A stretch of DNA of 64,000 nucleotides, taken from NCBI GenBank assembly GCA_964602655.1, contig CAZRSF010000032.1:1-64000 (forward strand), read 5' to 3'. The notes under the pieces are model-generated. The model made no database searches, was not told the DNA's origin, and saw only the letters and a list, made by a program, of their open reading frames with translations. Shown here piece by piece: positions 44,392-52,895 of this stretch. The first letter of the stretch is position 1; the number at the start of each line of letters is the position of its first letter. The DNA comes from Moduliflexus sp964602655. GTDB taxonomy: Bacteria > Moduliflexota > Moduliflexia > Moduliflexales > Moduliflexaceae. Made by a program: the position numbers and the translations under genes.

Positions 44392-45981
44392 ATGGCAGGA
44401 CGATTGGCAATTGATTTCGGCACGTCGAATACGGTGATCGCGGTCTGGGACGAGGCGAAAAAAGAGGGCGTGCCGTTTCATATCCCGGATTACGGTTATT
44501 TCCATCAATTCGGCAGCGAGCGCTTTTCGGTGGTGCCGTCGCTGATTCATTACGCGCCGGACAAGCGGCGCTGGATCGGCGGACAGGTGCTTCAACAGCA
44601 GATCTATGATTCGCCGCGCACGTTCCGCTGGATGAAACGGTATATCGCGAATCGCAACATGCGCAAGCAGAAATTGCCGGATCAGGATGTGTCGTTTTTT
44701 GACGCGGGCAAAGATTTTCTCTCTGCCGTGCTGCTCTTTGCGGCGGAAGAACTCGGCATTCGCGATGAAGAAATCGCGCTGACCGTGCCGGTGGAAGCGT
44801 TCGAGCATTATGAAAACTGGCTGACCGGCGTGGCGGAGGCGGTCGGCATGCCGCGCTTTCGCGTGATTGACGAGGCGTCCGCGGCGGCGCTCGGCTACGG
44901 GGCGCACATTCAGCCCGGCGACGTGTACCTGATTTTCGATTTCGGCGGAGGCACGCTCGATGTCTCGGTTGTCTTGATCGAAGAACAGGCCGGTTCGCAG
45001 GTCGGGCGACGTTGCCGCGTACTCGGCAAAGCGGGCGTGGAACTCGGCGGCATGACGATTGATCAATGGCTCTTTCAGGAAATTCTGCGGCAAAACAATC
45101 GGCAGGATTACGACGAGGATGTGCGCAGCATGAGCCGGATGCTGCTGGTGGAATGCGAGCGGGTCAAAGAGCTTCTATCGGTTCAGGAGCGCGTTGAGAT
45201 TTCCGTGACACACCCTGAAAAAAACGTCACGTTTTCGGCGGCCTTTACGCAAACACAACTTGAGGAGATGCTCGACGAACATGACGCCTTCACTCTGATC
45301 GATCAGGCGTTGCGCCGCGCCCTGCGTCACGCCCAGGAACGTGGCTACGATCAGGATCATATCAAAGCTGTGTTGATGGTGGGCGGCAGCAGTCAGATTC
45401 CTTCGATTCAGAAAACCGTCAAGCGGATGTTCGGCAAAGATCGCGTCATGCTGCATCGCCCGCTTGACGCAGTGGCGCGAGGCGCGGCGGCATTCGTGGC
45501 GGGCGTGGATTTTTACGATCACATCCAGCACGATTACGCGATTCGGCATATCAGCCGGGAAAAAGCCGGATACGAATTTCGTACGCTCGTGCGGCGCGGC
45601 ACGCCCTATCCGACGGAAACGCCGTTAGATAATTTCCTCGTCAAAGCGACGCATGAGGGGCAGACGCATCTCGGCATCGCCATTTTCGAGGTCGGAGAAC
45701 GCTCGCGGAAAGCGACGGCAGGCGTGGAATTGGTCTTCGATCCCTCTGGCGCGGCGCGGCTTGCGCCAGTCTCGCCGGATGCTGAAGATCAACGCGCCTA
45801 TTTTTGGATGAACGAACAGAATCCGACGTTTTTAAATGCCGATCCGCCTTCGATCAAAGGCGAAGCGCGGTTCGAAGTCAGTTTCGCGATTGATGGCAAC
45901 AAACGCCTGCTGATTACGACAAAGGATATTCACTCCGGTGCGACGGTGCTGAGGGATTATCCGGTGGTGAAATTAACGTGA
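44392..45981 (+). CDS. Hsp70/DnaK-like ATPase without standard substrate-binding domain
   Basis: 529 residues from the ATG at 44392 (GAGAGGA upstream). The actin/Hsp70 ATPase core is complete: phosphate-1 LAIDFGTSNTVIAVW, connect region VIDEASAAALGYG, phosphate-2 LIFDFGGGTLDVSVV, adenosine motif VLMVGGSSQIPSIQ. The last 140 residues form a shorter, diverged beta domain (GTPYPTETPLDNF). It is not a housekeeping DnaK: no GrpE or DnaJ partner is near, and the context is WD40/DUF1257. It probably acts as an ATP-driven switch for a specific client. Confidence 0.88.
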   Translation: MAGRLAIDFGTSNTVIAVWDEAKKEGVPFHIPDYGYFHQFGSERFSVVPSLIHYAPDKRRWIGGQVLQQQIYDSPRTFRWMKRYIANRNMRKQKLPDQDVSFFDAGKDFLSAVLLFAAEELGIRDEEIALTVPVEAFEHYENWLTGVAEAVGMPRFRVIDEASAAALGYGAHIQPGDVYLIFDFGGGTLDVSVVLIEEQAGSQVGRRCRVLGKAGVELGGMTIDQWLFQEILRQNNRQDYDEDVRSMSRMLLVECERVKELLSVQERVEISVTHPEKNVTFSAAFTQTQLEEMLDEHDAFTLIDQALRRALRHAQERGYDQDHIKAVLMVGGSSQIPSIQKTVKRMFGKDRVMLHRPLDAVARGAAAFVAGVDFYDHIQHDYAIRHISREKAGYEFRTLVRRGTPYPTETPLDNFLVKATHEGQTHLGIAIFEVGERSRKATAGVELVFDPSGAARLAPVSPDAEDQRAYFWMNEQNPTFLNADPPSIKGEARFEVSFAIDGNKRLLITTKDIHSGATVLRDYPVVKLT

Positions 45982-45987
45982 ACAATA

Positions 45988-46018
45988 GCTGTCAGACACG
46001 TTGAACGTGTCTGACAGC
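45988..46018. repeat. Palindrome family A, copy 4
   Basis: Perfect 15-bp arms starting GCTGTCAGACACGTT around one G, between the Hsp70-like and DUF1257 genes. Confidence 0.8.
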
Positions 46019-46039
46019 GTATTTTCAAGGAAACGGATT

Positions 46040-46426
46040 ATGTCACATTTCAGCCGTATCAGAACGCAAATGGTGGAAAAGGAGTTTTTGCTGAAAGCGT
46101 TGGAAGACGAGGGCTTTGCATACGAAGTGGGCGAACAGTTGCAGGCGAAAGGCTATGCGGGCAAAAAGGCCGCCGTCGAAATTCGGCTGAAAAGCAAAAA
46201 GCTTCTGAGTTATGACATCGGATTCAAGAAAAATGGCAACGCCTACGAATGCGTCTCCGATTGGTATGGCGTCAAAGGGATTGACCATAAAGAATTTATC
46301 CAAAAATTGCAGCAGCGCTACGCCTATCACGCCACGCGGGCGAAACTGGCGGAGCAGGGGTTCGATTTGGTGGAAGAAACGCAGGAAGGCAATCGGATTC
46401 ATCTGCGGCTGCGGCGGATGGCATAG
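46040..46426 (+). CDS. DUF1257 (Ycf35-like) protein
   Basis: 128 residues from the ATG at 46040 (AAGGAAA upstream). MSHFSRIRTQM at the start and SYDIGFKKNGNAYECVSDWY are hallmark segments of DUF1257, known from cyanobacteria and plastids as Ycf35. The function is unknown. It is followed by DUF2997, a pairing also known in cyanobacteria. Here the pair sits behind an Hsp70-like ATPase rather than the AAA ATPase found in some other genomes. Confidence 0.85.
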   Translation: MSHFSRIRTQMVEKEFLLKALEDEGFAYEVGEQLQAKGYAGKKAAVEIRLKSKKLLSYDIGFKKNGNAYECVSDWYGVKGIDHKEFIQKLQQRYAYHATRAKLAEQGFDLVEETQEGNRIHLRLRRMA

Positions 46427-46433
46427 ACCATTT

Positions 46434-46466
46434 AGCCCTGCCAGGGTTCGAAACCCTGGCAGGGCT
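46434..46466. repeat. Palindrome family B, copy 4
   Basis: Arms AGCCCTGCCAGGGTT and AACCCTGGCAGGGCT around CGA, in the 60-bp gap between the DUF1257 and DUF2997 genes. Confidence 0.8.
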
Positions 46467-46486
46467 GATACAAGCGAGGAACAGCA

Positions 46487-46693
46487 ATGGAACTACAAGA
46501 AATTGATGTGTTTATCGAGTCGAACGGGCAGGTCAAAATCGAAGTGAACGGCGTGAAAGGGATGAACTGCCTTGATCTGACAAAGGCGCTGGAAAACGCG
46601 CTCGGCGGCCAAATCGAGGAACGCGAAATGCGCCCGGAAGCGTATGAAACCGCGCAGGAATTCGTTTTCGAGACGCAACGGCAATATTCATAA
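46487..46693 (+). CDS. DUF2997 family protein
   Basis: 68 residues. IDVFIESNGQVKIEVNGVKG and CLDLTKALENALGG match DUF2997, a small acidic family that travels with DUF1257. It has GCGAGGA upstream as a moderate ribosome site. It may be a partner or substrate of the DUF1257 protein; that is inference from conserved pairing. Confidence 0.82.
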   Translation: MELQEIDVFIESNGQVKIEVNGVKGMNCLDLTKALENALGGQIEEREMRPEAYETAQEFVFETQRQYS

Positions 46694-46713
46694 AGTGACA
46701 CAAGGAAAATGAG

Positions 46714-46950
46714 ATGGAAACACTCTTGACGCGAATTACATTTAACCATGACGTTCTCTGCGGCAAGCCATTGATTCGAGGGCTGCGAATTTCAGTCGAG
46801 ATGATTCTGGAACTCCTTTCCAAAGGTGTTTCCGAAAAGGAAATTCTTGAAGATTTTCCGGAACTTGAATTAGAAGACCTTCGCGCGGCATTGTTATATG
46901 CCCATCACGCAATTGCTGGGGAATCTGTGTTGGATCGTTTGGCTGCGTGA
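46714..46950 (+). CDS. DUF433 family antitoxin-like protein
   Basis: 78 residues with AAGGAAA upstream of the ATG. ITFNHDVLCGKPLIRGLRIS then VEMILELLSKGVSEKEILED is the DUF433 core, a helix-turn-helix fold seen in VapB45-like antitoxins. The PIN-like DUF5615 gene starts 3 bp after the stop. The pair is a typical two-gene toxin-antitoxin module; it should bind the toxin and its own promoter. Confidence 0.88.
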   Translation: METLLTRITFNHDVLCGKPLIRGLRISVEMILELLSKGVSEKEILEDFPELELEDLRAALLYAHHAIAGESVLDRLAA

Positions 46951-46953
46951 ACT

Positions 46954-47304
46954 ATGAGATTTCTGATTGATGTCAATACCAGCCGAACGGTCGCTGAGTG
47001 GCTTATCAGTTTAGGACATGACGCCATTTGTGTTGTTGAATATGATCCGCGTATGAGCGATTCGCATATTCTCGACTGGGCAGTACGAGAGCAGAGAATT
47101 ATCATTACGACAGATAAAGATTTCGAAGAAAAAATTTGGCGAGAACGACGAACGCATTGCGGCGTATTACGATTGGAAAACTTGCCTCGCGCTGAACGAC
47201 ATGCCTTGCTGCTGTATGTGTTGAACTGTCATGTCAATGATTTAGAAAGCGGAGCAATCGTCATCGCATTGCAAAAGAAAATTCGGATTCGCCGAACTGT
47301 TTGA
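46954..47304 (+). CDS. DUF5615 PIN-like toxin
   Basis: 116 residues. The Mut7-C/PIN-like fold shows MRFLIDVNTSRTVAEWL (acidic residue Asp6), LGHDAICVVEYDPRMSD, and IIITTDKDFEEKIW with the conserved Asp pair. Such proteins are predicted Mg2+-dependent RNases and partner DUF433 antitoxins. Leaderless spacing (3 bp) after DUF433 implies co-translation. Activity has to be inferred from the family. Confidence 0.87.
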   Translation: MRFLIDVNTSRTVAEWLISLGHDAICVVEYDPRMSDSHILDWAVREQRIIITTDKDFEEKIWRERRTHCGVLRLENLPRAERHALLLYVLNCHVNDLESGAIVIALQKKIRIRRTV

Positions 47305-47320
47305 AAAAGGGCTCGGATAT

Positions 47321-47482
47321 ATGGAACGCATGGTAAAATTGCACATTGAAAAATTGCCAGAAGGGGTTTATTTAGCAACAAGCGATGAATTGCAAGGATT
47401 AGTCGCACAAGGCCGCACGATCATGGAAGCCCTGGAAATTGCCCGCGATGTCGCGCGAAAGCTCATCGAGGCGCGTTTGTAA
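47321..47482 (+). CDS. HicB-like (DUF1902-type) antitoxin-like small protein
   Basis: 53 residues, starting ATG at 47321 with AAAGGG upstream and ending TAA at 47482. KLPEGVYLATSDELQGLVAQ followed by GRTIMEALEIARDVARKLIE has the HicB partial RNase H-like pattern (strand, strand, then the TxxEAxexArdva helix). No HicA-like partner is adjacent, so it is a lone gene behind the DUF433/DUF5615 pair. It may serve as an orphan antitoxin. Confidence 0.7.
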   Translation: MERMVKLHIEKLPEGVYLATSDELQGLVAQGRTIMEALEIARDVARKLIEARL

Positions 47483-47521
47483 TGCGATGCGTTCTTATAA
47501 ATATTTGAAACGATACCTAAC

Positions 47522-47570
47522 CAAAGAACGGAACGAATAAAATCATTAAAAATACTCGTTTCGTTCTTTG
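47522..47570. repeat. Inverted repeat before the FAH-family gene
   Basis: 15-bp arms CAAAGAACGGAACGA and TCGTTTCGTTCTTTG (one G-T wobble) around 19 nt. It has no T tract after it. It could be a weak terminator or an operator. Confidence 0.45.
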
Positions 47571-47588
47571 ATTCGTTGTCGTCATTTT

Positions 47589-48506
47589 ATGAAACTTTTG
47601 ACTTACATTCAAGACGAGCAGCAGCTTGTCGGCGCGCTATTGGATGACATAACGGTGCTTGAGGTCAAGGCCGCCGCCGATGCGTTTGCATCGCCAAGAG
47701 AGATTGATGCGTCCAGCTTGAAAATATTAGTGGAACAAGGGGATGAAGCCGTGCAAACGGTTCGCATTCTGCTCGATGAAGCGCGAGAATACCGCAAAAG
47801 CTGGGAAGAGTGGGGATTTTTATTTCCGCTGGCGTCCGTCAAACTCGCCGCGCCGATTCCGAACCCGTCGAAAGTGGTGGCAATCGGGCAAAATTATATT
47901 GATCATTGCCGCGAGCAAAACGCGCCGATTCCCGAACGCCCTATTATTTTCGCAAAATTTCCCACGTCCGTCATTGGCGTTGGCGACGCGATTACCTGGC
48001 ATCCCGATTTGACGAAAGAGGTGGATTACGAAGCCGAACTCGGCGTGGTGATCGGCAAACGCGCCCGCTGCGTCCGCAAAGAAGACGCCTTTGACTATGT
48101 CGCAGGCTATCTGAACGCCAACGATGTTTCCGCCCGCGACCTGCAATTCGGCGATAAACAATGGGTGCGCGGCAAATCGCTCGACACGTTTTGCCCGCTT
48201 GGGCCGTATCTTGTCACCAAAGACGAAATCTCCGATCCGCACAATTTGCGGATTCGCGCCACGCTCAACGGCAAGGTGATGCAGGATTCCAACACCTCGA
48301 ATCTGATTTTTCGCATTCCCGATTTGATTGAGTTCGTCAGCGCCGCGTTCACGCTTCTTCCGGGCGATATTCTCTTGACAGGAACGCCGCCGGGTGTCGG
48401 AGTGTTCCGCACGCCGAAAGTGTTAATGCAGCCCGGCGACACGATTACGATTGAGGTCGAAGGATTAGGAACGCTGACCAATCCGGTTGCGGCCTGGAAC
48501 AAATGA
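47589..48506 (+). CDS. Fumarylacetoacetate hydrolase family protein
   Basis: 305 residues from the ATG at 47589. FAH fold: VVAIGQNYIDHCREQN, the metal-binding residues in KEVDYEAELGVVIGK (Glu, Glu, with Asp later in NDVSARDLQF), KSLDTFCPLGPY and LTGTPPGVGVFR. Family members hydrolyse acylpyruvates or act as oxaloacetate decarboxylases or tautomerases. The exact substrate is not evident. The first 90 residues are the poorly conserved N-terminal domain. It stands alone upstream of a Uma2 gene. Confidence 0.9.
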   Translation: MKLLTYIQDEQQLVGALLDDITVLEVKAAADAFASPREIDASSLKILVEQGDEAVQTVRILLDEAREYRKSWEEWGFLFPLASVKLAAPIPNPSKVVAIGQNYIDHCREQNAPIPERPIIFAKFPTSVIGVGDAITWHPDLTKEVDYEAELGVVIGKRARCVRKEDAFDYVAGYLNANDVSARDLQFGDKQWVRGKSLDTFCPLGPYLVTKDEISDPHNLRIRATLNGKVMQDSNTSNLIFRIPDLIEFVSAAFTLLPGDILLTGTPPGVGVFRTPKVLMQPGDTITIEVEGLGTLTNPVAAWNK

Positions 48507-48511
48507 TATAG

Positions 48512-48540
48512 CCTTGACAGGGTTCAAAATCCTGTCAAGG
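48512..48540. repeat. Palindrome family B, copy 5
   Basis: 10-bp arms CCTTGACAGG and CCTGTCAAGG, 6 bp past the FAH-family stop and 22 bp before the Uma2 ATG. Confidence 0.7.
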
Positions 48541-48561
48541 TTGCTTATTGAAATAAACGCC

Positions 48562-49311
48562 ATGCTCGAAAAAGTCACGTTGGCCTCAAAAAACACATTA
48601 CGCCAGAAACACTCATCCCCTCGCGCTCAATCGGTTGCGCTCTTAGAAAATGGGGATGTGTTGACGCGTCGAGAATTCGAACGCCGATACGAGGCCATGC
48701 CGTCGCTGAAAAAAGCCGAATTGCTTGAAGGAGTCGTCTATATGAGCGCAGCCGTCCGCATCACGCATGGCAAGCCGCATGGACAGATATTAGGATGGTT
48801 GATCGCCTACTGCGCCGAAACGCCCTATCTCGAATGCGCGGACAATGTCACTGTTCGTTTGAATGATGAAAACGAGGTGCAGCCCGACGCATTTTTGCGA
48901 TTGGATGATGAAGTCGGCGGACAATCCCGCGTCACTGATGATGATTACATCGAAGGCGCACCGGAATTGGTCGTGGAAATCGCGAACAGCAGCGTCTCTT
49001 ACGATGCACATCAAAAATTCGACATTTATCGTCGTCATGGCGTTCGAGAGTATCTCATTTGGCGTATAGAAGACGCGGCGTTCGACTGGTTTGTTTTGGA
49101 GGATGACACGTATCTTCGGCTTCAGCCAGACCAGGATGGTTTGCTTTGCAGCCGCGTGTTTCCGGGCTTGTGGCTGCACGTTGACGCACTGCTCGCAAAT
49201 GATATGAAACGGGTGTTGGACGTGGCGCGTCAAGGAACGCAATCCGAACAACACCGGCAATTCGAGGCGCAGTTACGTGGCATAGCTATTCCTTCTGCCA
49301 GGGGGGAATGA
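48562..49311 (+). CDS. Uma2 family (DUF820) PD-(D/E)XK nuclease-like protein
   Basis: 249 residues from the ATG at 48562. The core motifs are EVQPDAFLRLDD (Asp) and GAPELVVEIANSS (Glu-x-Ile), then KFDIYRRHGVREYLIWRIED, the usual Uma2 run. An N-terminal ERRYEAMPSLKKAELLEGVVYM segment is also typical. Uma2 proteins are abundant in cyanobacteria and other complex bacteria, with predicted restriction-like folds but no proven role. It is likely monocistronic. Confidence 0.88.
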   Translation: MLEKVTLASKNTLRQKHSSPRAQSVALLENGDVLTRREFERRYEAMPSLKKAELLEGVVYMSAAVRITHGKPHGQILGWLIAYCAETPYLECADNVTVRLNDENEVQPDAFLRLDDEVGGQSRVTDDDYIEGAPELVVEIANSSVSYDAHQKFDIYRRHGVREYLIWRIEDAAFDWFVLEDDTYLRLQPDQDGLLCSRVFPGLWLHVDALLANDMKRVLDVARQGTQSEQHRQFEAQLRGIAIPSARGE

Positions 49312-49336
49312 ACAGTAAAAATCTAATTCAGTAAAC

Positions 49337-49398
49337 CGTTCGTTGAGCGACGTCGAAACGAGCGCGGCCTGTTCCCTTCGACTTCGCTCAGGGAACGG
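49337..49398. repeat. Dispersed inverted repeat
   Basis: CCGTTCGTTGAGCGACGTCG on the left faces CGACTTCGCTCAGGGAACGG on the right, a common dispersed element type. It lies in the 180-bp gap before trpS. Confidence 0.55.
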
Positions 49399-49491
49399 TG
49401 TATTTTTGTCATTACAAGTTTCAAAAATTATAGGGATTTTGCGGCAGCGTTCCCGGCGCTGTCGGCATAATTTGGAATTGGAGGAACATTC

Positions 49492-50457
49492 ATGCGGATT
49501 TTATCGGGAATTCAACCATCAGGCACATTGCATATCGGCAATTATTTCGGCATGATGAGCCGGATGATCAAATATCAGGAAGAACACGAACTCTTCTGCT
49601 TTATCGTCAATTATCATGCGCTCACGTCTGTGTTTGACGCGCCGCGTTTGCGACAGCAGACATTAGACGCGGCCTGCGATTTTCTCGCGCTTGGCCTTGA
49701 CCCGGAGAAGGCGATTTTCTGGGTGCAATCCGACGTGCCGGAAGTCGTGGAATTGGCGTGGATGCTGTCGAATGTCACCGGCATGGGCTTGTTAGAGCGC
49801 TGCCATTCGTATAAAGACAAAATCGCCAAAGGCTTGACGCCGAATCATGGCCTGTTTGCGTATCCGGTGCTGATGGCGGCGGATATTCTGCTCTACGGCT
49901 CGCACAAAGTGCCGGTCGGCAAAGACCAGAAGCAGCATGTCGAAGTGACGCGGGACATCGCCATCAGTTTCAACAACACCTACGGCGACACGTTCGTGCT
50001 GCCAGAGCCGGAAATTCCGCAGGAAGTCGCCACGATTCCAGGATTGGACGGGCAGAAGATGTCGAAATCCTATGACAACACGATTCCGATTTTCTGCGAT
50101 GAAAAAGCGCTGCGGAAACGTGTCATGTCGGTCAAAACCGACGCCACGCCAGTGGAAGAGCCGAAAAACCCGGATGGCAATATTCTGTTCGATTTATACG
50201 CGCTGTTTCTCGACGCCGATGGACGCCAGCAGTTGCGCGACCGCTTCCTGACGCCGGGATTGCGCTATGGCGATGTCAAGCAGGAATTATTCGAAGCGAT
50301 TCTGAACTATTTCAGGCCATATCGCGAGAAGCGCGAAGAGTACGTCAAAAACCCGGACGTTGTTCGCGCCATTTTGAAACGCGGCGCCGAAAAAGCCCGC
50401 GCCATCGGCAGTGAATATTTAGACAAAGCCCGCCGCAATGTCGGTGTGAATTATTGA
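49492..50457 (+). CDS. trpS: Tryptophan--tRNA ligase
   Basis: 321 residues with GGAGGAA upstream of the ATG. Class I aminoacyl-tRNA synthetase that charges tRNA-Trp. HIGH-type signature HIGNYFG near 15 and KMSKSYDN near 190 are intact, along with ILSGIQPSGTLHIGN and ADILLYGSHKVPVGKDQKQH. Length is normal. It appears to be its own unit. No T-box was recognised in the 180-bp leader. Confidence 0.96.
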   Translation: MRILSGIQPSGTLHIGNYFGMMSRMIKYQEEHELFCFIVNYHALTSVFDAPRLRQQTLDAACDFLALGLDPEKAIFWVQSDVPEVVELAWMLSNVTGMGLLERCHSYKDKIAKGLTPNHGLFAYPVLMAADILLYGSHKVPVGKDQKQHVEVTRDIAISFNNTYGDTFVLPEPEIPQEVATIPGLDGQKMSKSYDNTIPIFCDEKALRKRVMSVKTDATPVEEPKNPDGNILFDLYALFLDADGRQQLRDRFLTPGLRYGDVKQELFEAILNYFRPYREKREEYVKNPDVVRAILKRGAEKARAIGSEYLDKARRNVGVNY

Positions 50458-50472
50458 AGCGAACAGTAAAAA

Positions 50473-50505
50473 CAACCTCACAGGTTTCAAAAACCTGTGA
50501 GGTTG
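50473..50505. repeat. Palindrome family C, copy 4
   Basis: Arms CAACCTCACAGGTTT and AAACCTGTGAGGTTG around CAA, 15 bp past the trpS stop and 10 bp before the AraC-type gene start. Confidence 0.8.
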
Positions 50506-50515
50506 TTTGGCGACT

Positions 50516-51319
50516 ATGCGCACAGCCATTTTCCCGCCGAAACATCCGCGCCTGCGAGAATATATTCAATATTTTTGGACGCTTGCCGCCGAGAAAGACG
50601 ATGCGTCCTGCGCCTCGATCATAGGCCCGGAAGCGTATTTCGATGTCATTTTGAGTTTTGCCGCTTCAACGGTCTGGAAAAGCCAGAAGCAGCAACGTTT
50701 CGCGTTGCGCGGCAGTTTCCTGAGCGGCATGAGAACAGAGCCGTTCGACGTTGAGGCGCAAGGAGATGTCGAATATCTTGCGATTCGATTTTATCCGCAT
50801 CGGTTCGCGAGCCTTGCTGGAGCGCCGCTCACAGAAATCACGCCGCTTCATGCCGTCGAATTAGACGCGCTGCCGCAAAAATCCTGGACAGAATTGGCTG
50901 AAAAGCTCGCGGATTTTTCCGAGATGCCCGTCAGAATCACCGCGCTCGAGCAGGAATTGCTTGCCATGCTTGACCGTCAGACGCCTGCGCGTTCCTGGCT
51001 GATTGACCGCGCCTTGTCATCTATTCATGAATCGCAGGGAACGCTGCCGATTCGGCTGATTTCCGCCGCGCTGGACGTGTATCCCAAACGATTGGAACGC
51101 GAATTCGAAACACATCTTGGCGTCACGCCCAAATGGTACAGCCGGATCGTGCGCTTCAGCCACGCGCTGAATTATATCCAGCAGCCTTCCAATGTGGATT
51201 GGAGCGAAGTCGTCTATCAACTCGGCTACTGCGACCAGTCGCATTTCATCAAGGAATGCGTCGAATTCCTTGGGCGCTCGCCGGAACAATGCCGCCAACT
51301 CGCCTTAAACACGCAATAA
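50516..51319 (+). CDS. AraC family transcriptional regulator
   Basis: 267 residues from the ATG at 50516. The N-terminal 160 residues form a DUF6597-like sensory domain (PPKHPRLREYIQYFWTL, SFLSGMRTEPFDVEAQGDVE, IRFYPHRFASLAG). The C-terminal 100 residues carry two helix-turn-helix motifs (IRLISAALDVYPKRLEREFE, then GYCDQSHFIKECVEFLGRSP). It is a cytosolic DNA-binding regulator. Its inducer and targets are unknown; the M28 peptidase downstream is a possible target. Confidence 0.88.
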   Translation: MRTAIFPPKHPRLREYIQYFWTLAAEKDDASCASIIGPEAYFDVILSFAASTVWKSQKQQRFALRGSFLSGMRTEPFDVEAQGDVEYLAIRFYPHRFASLAGAPLTEITPLHAVELDALPQKSWTELAEKLADFSEMPVRITALEQELLAMLDRQTPARSWLIDRALSSIHESQGTLPIRLISAALDVYPKRLEREFETHLGVTPKWYSRIVRFSHALNYIQQPSNVDWSEVVYQLGYCDQSHFIKECVEFLGRSPEQCRQLALNTQ

Positions 51320-51424
51320 TATCCGCTGAAATTGTTTTGCTCGCCTTACGTTCGTTTTGTCTTTTTTTTACAATACACGCCCGCTTCGCCGCATTATTTT
51401 CTCGTATGACAGTATTTCGCATAC

Positions 51425-51452
51425 GTAAGTCGAAACTGAAGTTTCGACTTAC
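51425..51452. repeat. Family F palindrome
   Basis: Perfect 12-bp arms GTAAGTCGAAAC and GTTTCGACTTAC around TGAA, 36 bp before the peptidase ATG. Confidence 0.75.
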
Positions 51453-51487
51453 AGAGCATATAAACATTTTATGTTCAAGGAGAAGAT

Positions 51488-52720
51488 ATGAGCGCACCAC
51501 AGCAACAGATCGCATCGTTAACCGCTACCCTTCGTCGTTATGTTGAGGCATTTTGCGACATGCCGAACCGGCATGTCGGCAGCCCTGGAAATCGCGCCGC
51601 GACGGACTTTTTCGCGCAGACGCTCGCCCGGTTCGGATTCGAAACGCACAGCCCCGATTTTGATTGCATTGATTGGGAATTTGACGGCGTGACGCTGCAA
51701 GCGGGAACAGAAGCGTTTCACGCGCTTGTCAGCCCTTATTCGTTAAGTTGTTGCTTGACTGCTCCCCTTGTGGCGGTGGCAACGTCCGAAGAATTCGAAA
51801 CAACGGACATGGCAGGCAAAATCGTCTTGCTACATGGCGAAATTGCGAAAGAACAATATATTCCGAAACATTTTCCGTTTGAGATTCCGGTTACGTATCC
51901 CGACATGCTGCGTCGGCTGGAACAGAAAGCGCCTGCCGCTATCATTGCGGCCACTTCGCGAAATCCGGAACTTGCCGGAGCGGTGTATCCGTTTCCGTTG
52001 ATCGAAGACGGCGATTTCGACATTCCGTCGGCCTACATGACCGATGAAGAAGGCGAGCGGCTGCTGCGACATTGCGGCGCGGAAATTTCATTAAACATCG
52101 CATCTCGGCGCATTCCAGCGACCGGATGCAACGTCATTGGGCGCAAAGGCGCGAAAGATGCTGCGAAACTTGTTCTTTGCGCCCATATTGACGCGAAAAA
52201 AGGGACGCCCGGCGCGTTGGATAACGCGACCGGCGTGGCAATTCTGCTGGCGTTAGCCGAATTGCTGGCCGACTATGACGGCTCATGCGGGATCGAATTG
52301 GTCGCGTTGAACGGAGAAGATTACTATGCTGCCTCGGGACAGGCGCAATATCTCGCGCAAAACGCAGCGGAATTCGAACGGATTCTGTTAGCGATCAATC
52401 TTGATTTGGTTGGCTATCGCGAGGGGCGCACCGGCTTTTCATTTTACGGCTGTCCGGACGATATGGAGCATCGCATTCGGGGCGTTTTGAGCCGCTATGA
52501 TGAATTGTACGAAGGCGAGGCGTGGTATCAGAGCGATCACATGATTTTCGTCCTGAATCAGCGCCCGGCAATGGCGTTTGTCTCTGAGCATTTTATGCAG
52601 TTATGCACTGAAATTACGCACACGCCGAAAGATGTTCCTGATATTATTGATTATCGAAAATTAGCGGAAACGGCGCTCGGTCTGCGTGATATTGCGCTTG
52701 CCATTGGCGGCGCAAAATAG
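51488..52720 (+). CDS. M28 family zinc peptidase
   Basis: 410 residues with AAGGAGA upstream. The di-zinc ligands can be followed: His in LCAHIDAKKGTPGALDNATG with the bridging Asp, Glu in ALNGEDYYAASG, Asp in INLDLVGY and His in TEITHTPKDV. An inserted PA-like domain near 70-200 is suggested by GKIVLLHGEI. No signal peptide is seen, so it is probably cytosolic, unlike many M28 aminopeptidases. It should cleave N-terminal residues or dipeptides. Confidence 0.9.
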   Translation: MSAPQQQIASLTATLRRYVEAFCDMPNRHVGSPGNRAATDFFAQTLARFGFETHSPDFDCIDWEFDGVTLQAGTEAFHALVSPYSLSCCLTAPLVAVATSEEFETTDMAGKIVLLHGEIAKEQYIPKHFPFEIPVTYPDMLRRLEQKAPAAIIAATSRNPELAGAVYPFPLIEDGDFDIPSAYMTDEEGERLLRHCGAEISLNIASRRIPATGCNVIGRKGAKDAAKLVLCAHIDAKKGTPGALDNATGVAILLALAELLADYDGSCGIELVALNGEDYYAASGQAQYLAQNAAEFERILLAINLDLVGYREGRTGFSFYGCPDDMEHRIRGVLSRYDELYEGEAWYQSDHMIFVLNQRPAMAFVSEHFMQLCTEITHTPKDVPDIIDYRKLAETALGLRDIALAIGGAK

Positions 52721-52730
52721 CTTGCGGGCA

Positions 52731-52759
52731 ACCTCACAGGCGTGAGACGCCTGTGAGGT
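52731..52759. repeat. Palindrome family C, copy 5
   Basis: Arms ACCTCACAGGCGT and ACGCCTGTGAGGT around GAG, 11 bp past the peptidase stop. Base changes in one arm are matched in the other, so pairing is preserved. Confidence 0.8.
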
Positions 52760-52805
52760 CTTCATGGATTGTTTCGTTATTTTTATAAAAATCAACGCAA
52801 GGGTC

Positions 52806-52834
52806 TTGACAGGAGCATTTTTTGTTACTACATT
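52806..52834 (+). promoter_or_regulatory. Promoter of the tetR-type gene
   Basis: TTGACA (52806-52811), a 17-bp spacer, TACATT (52829-52834). The operator at 52838 begins 4 bp after the -10. Confidence 0.7.
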
Positions 52835-52837
52835 CGG

Positions 52838-52853
52838 AGTGAATGCTCAGTCA
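52838..52853. promoter_or_regulatory. TetR operator, copy 1
   Basis: AGTGAATGCTCAGTCA. It shares the degenerate pattern AGTGARTRYTCASTCW with the site at 53540, in front of the MATE gene. Confidence 0.65.
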
Positions 52854-52895
52854 TTTATACGAATATGAATTTTTATGGCACGGTGGTGAACAAAT

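Noticed and set aside
49312..49491. T-box or trp leader before trpS
   Set aside because: The leader holds only a dispersed inverted repeat. No T-box core sequence or tandem Trp codons were seen.
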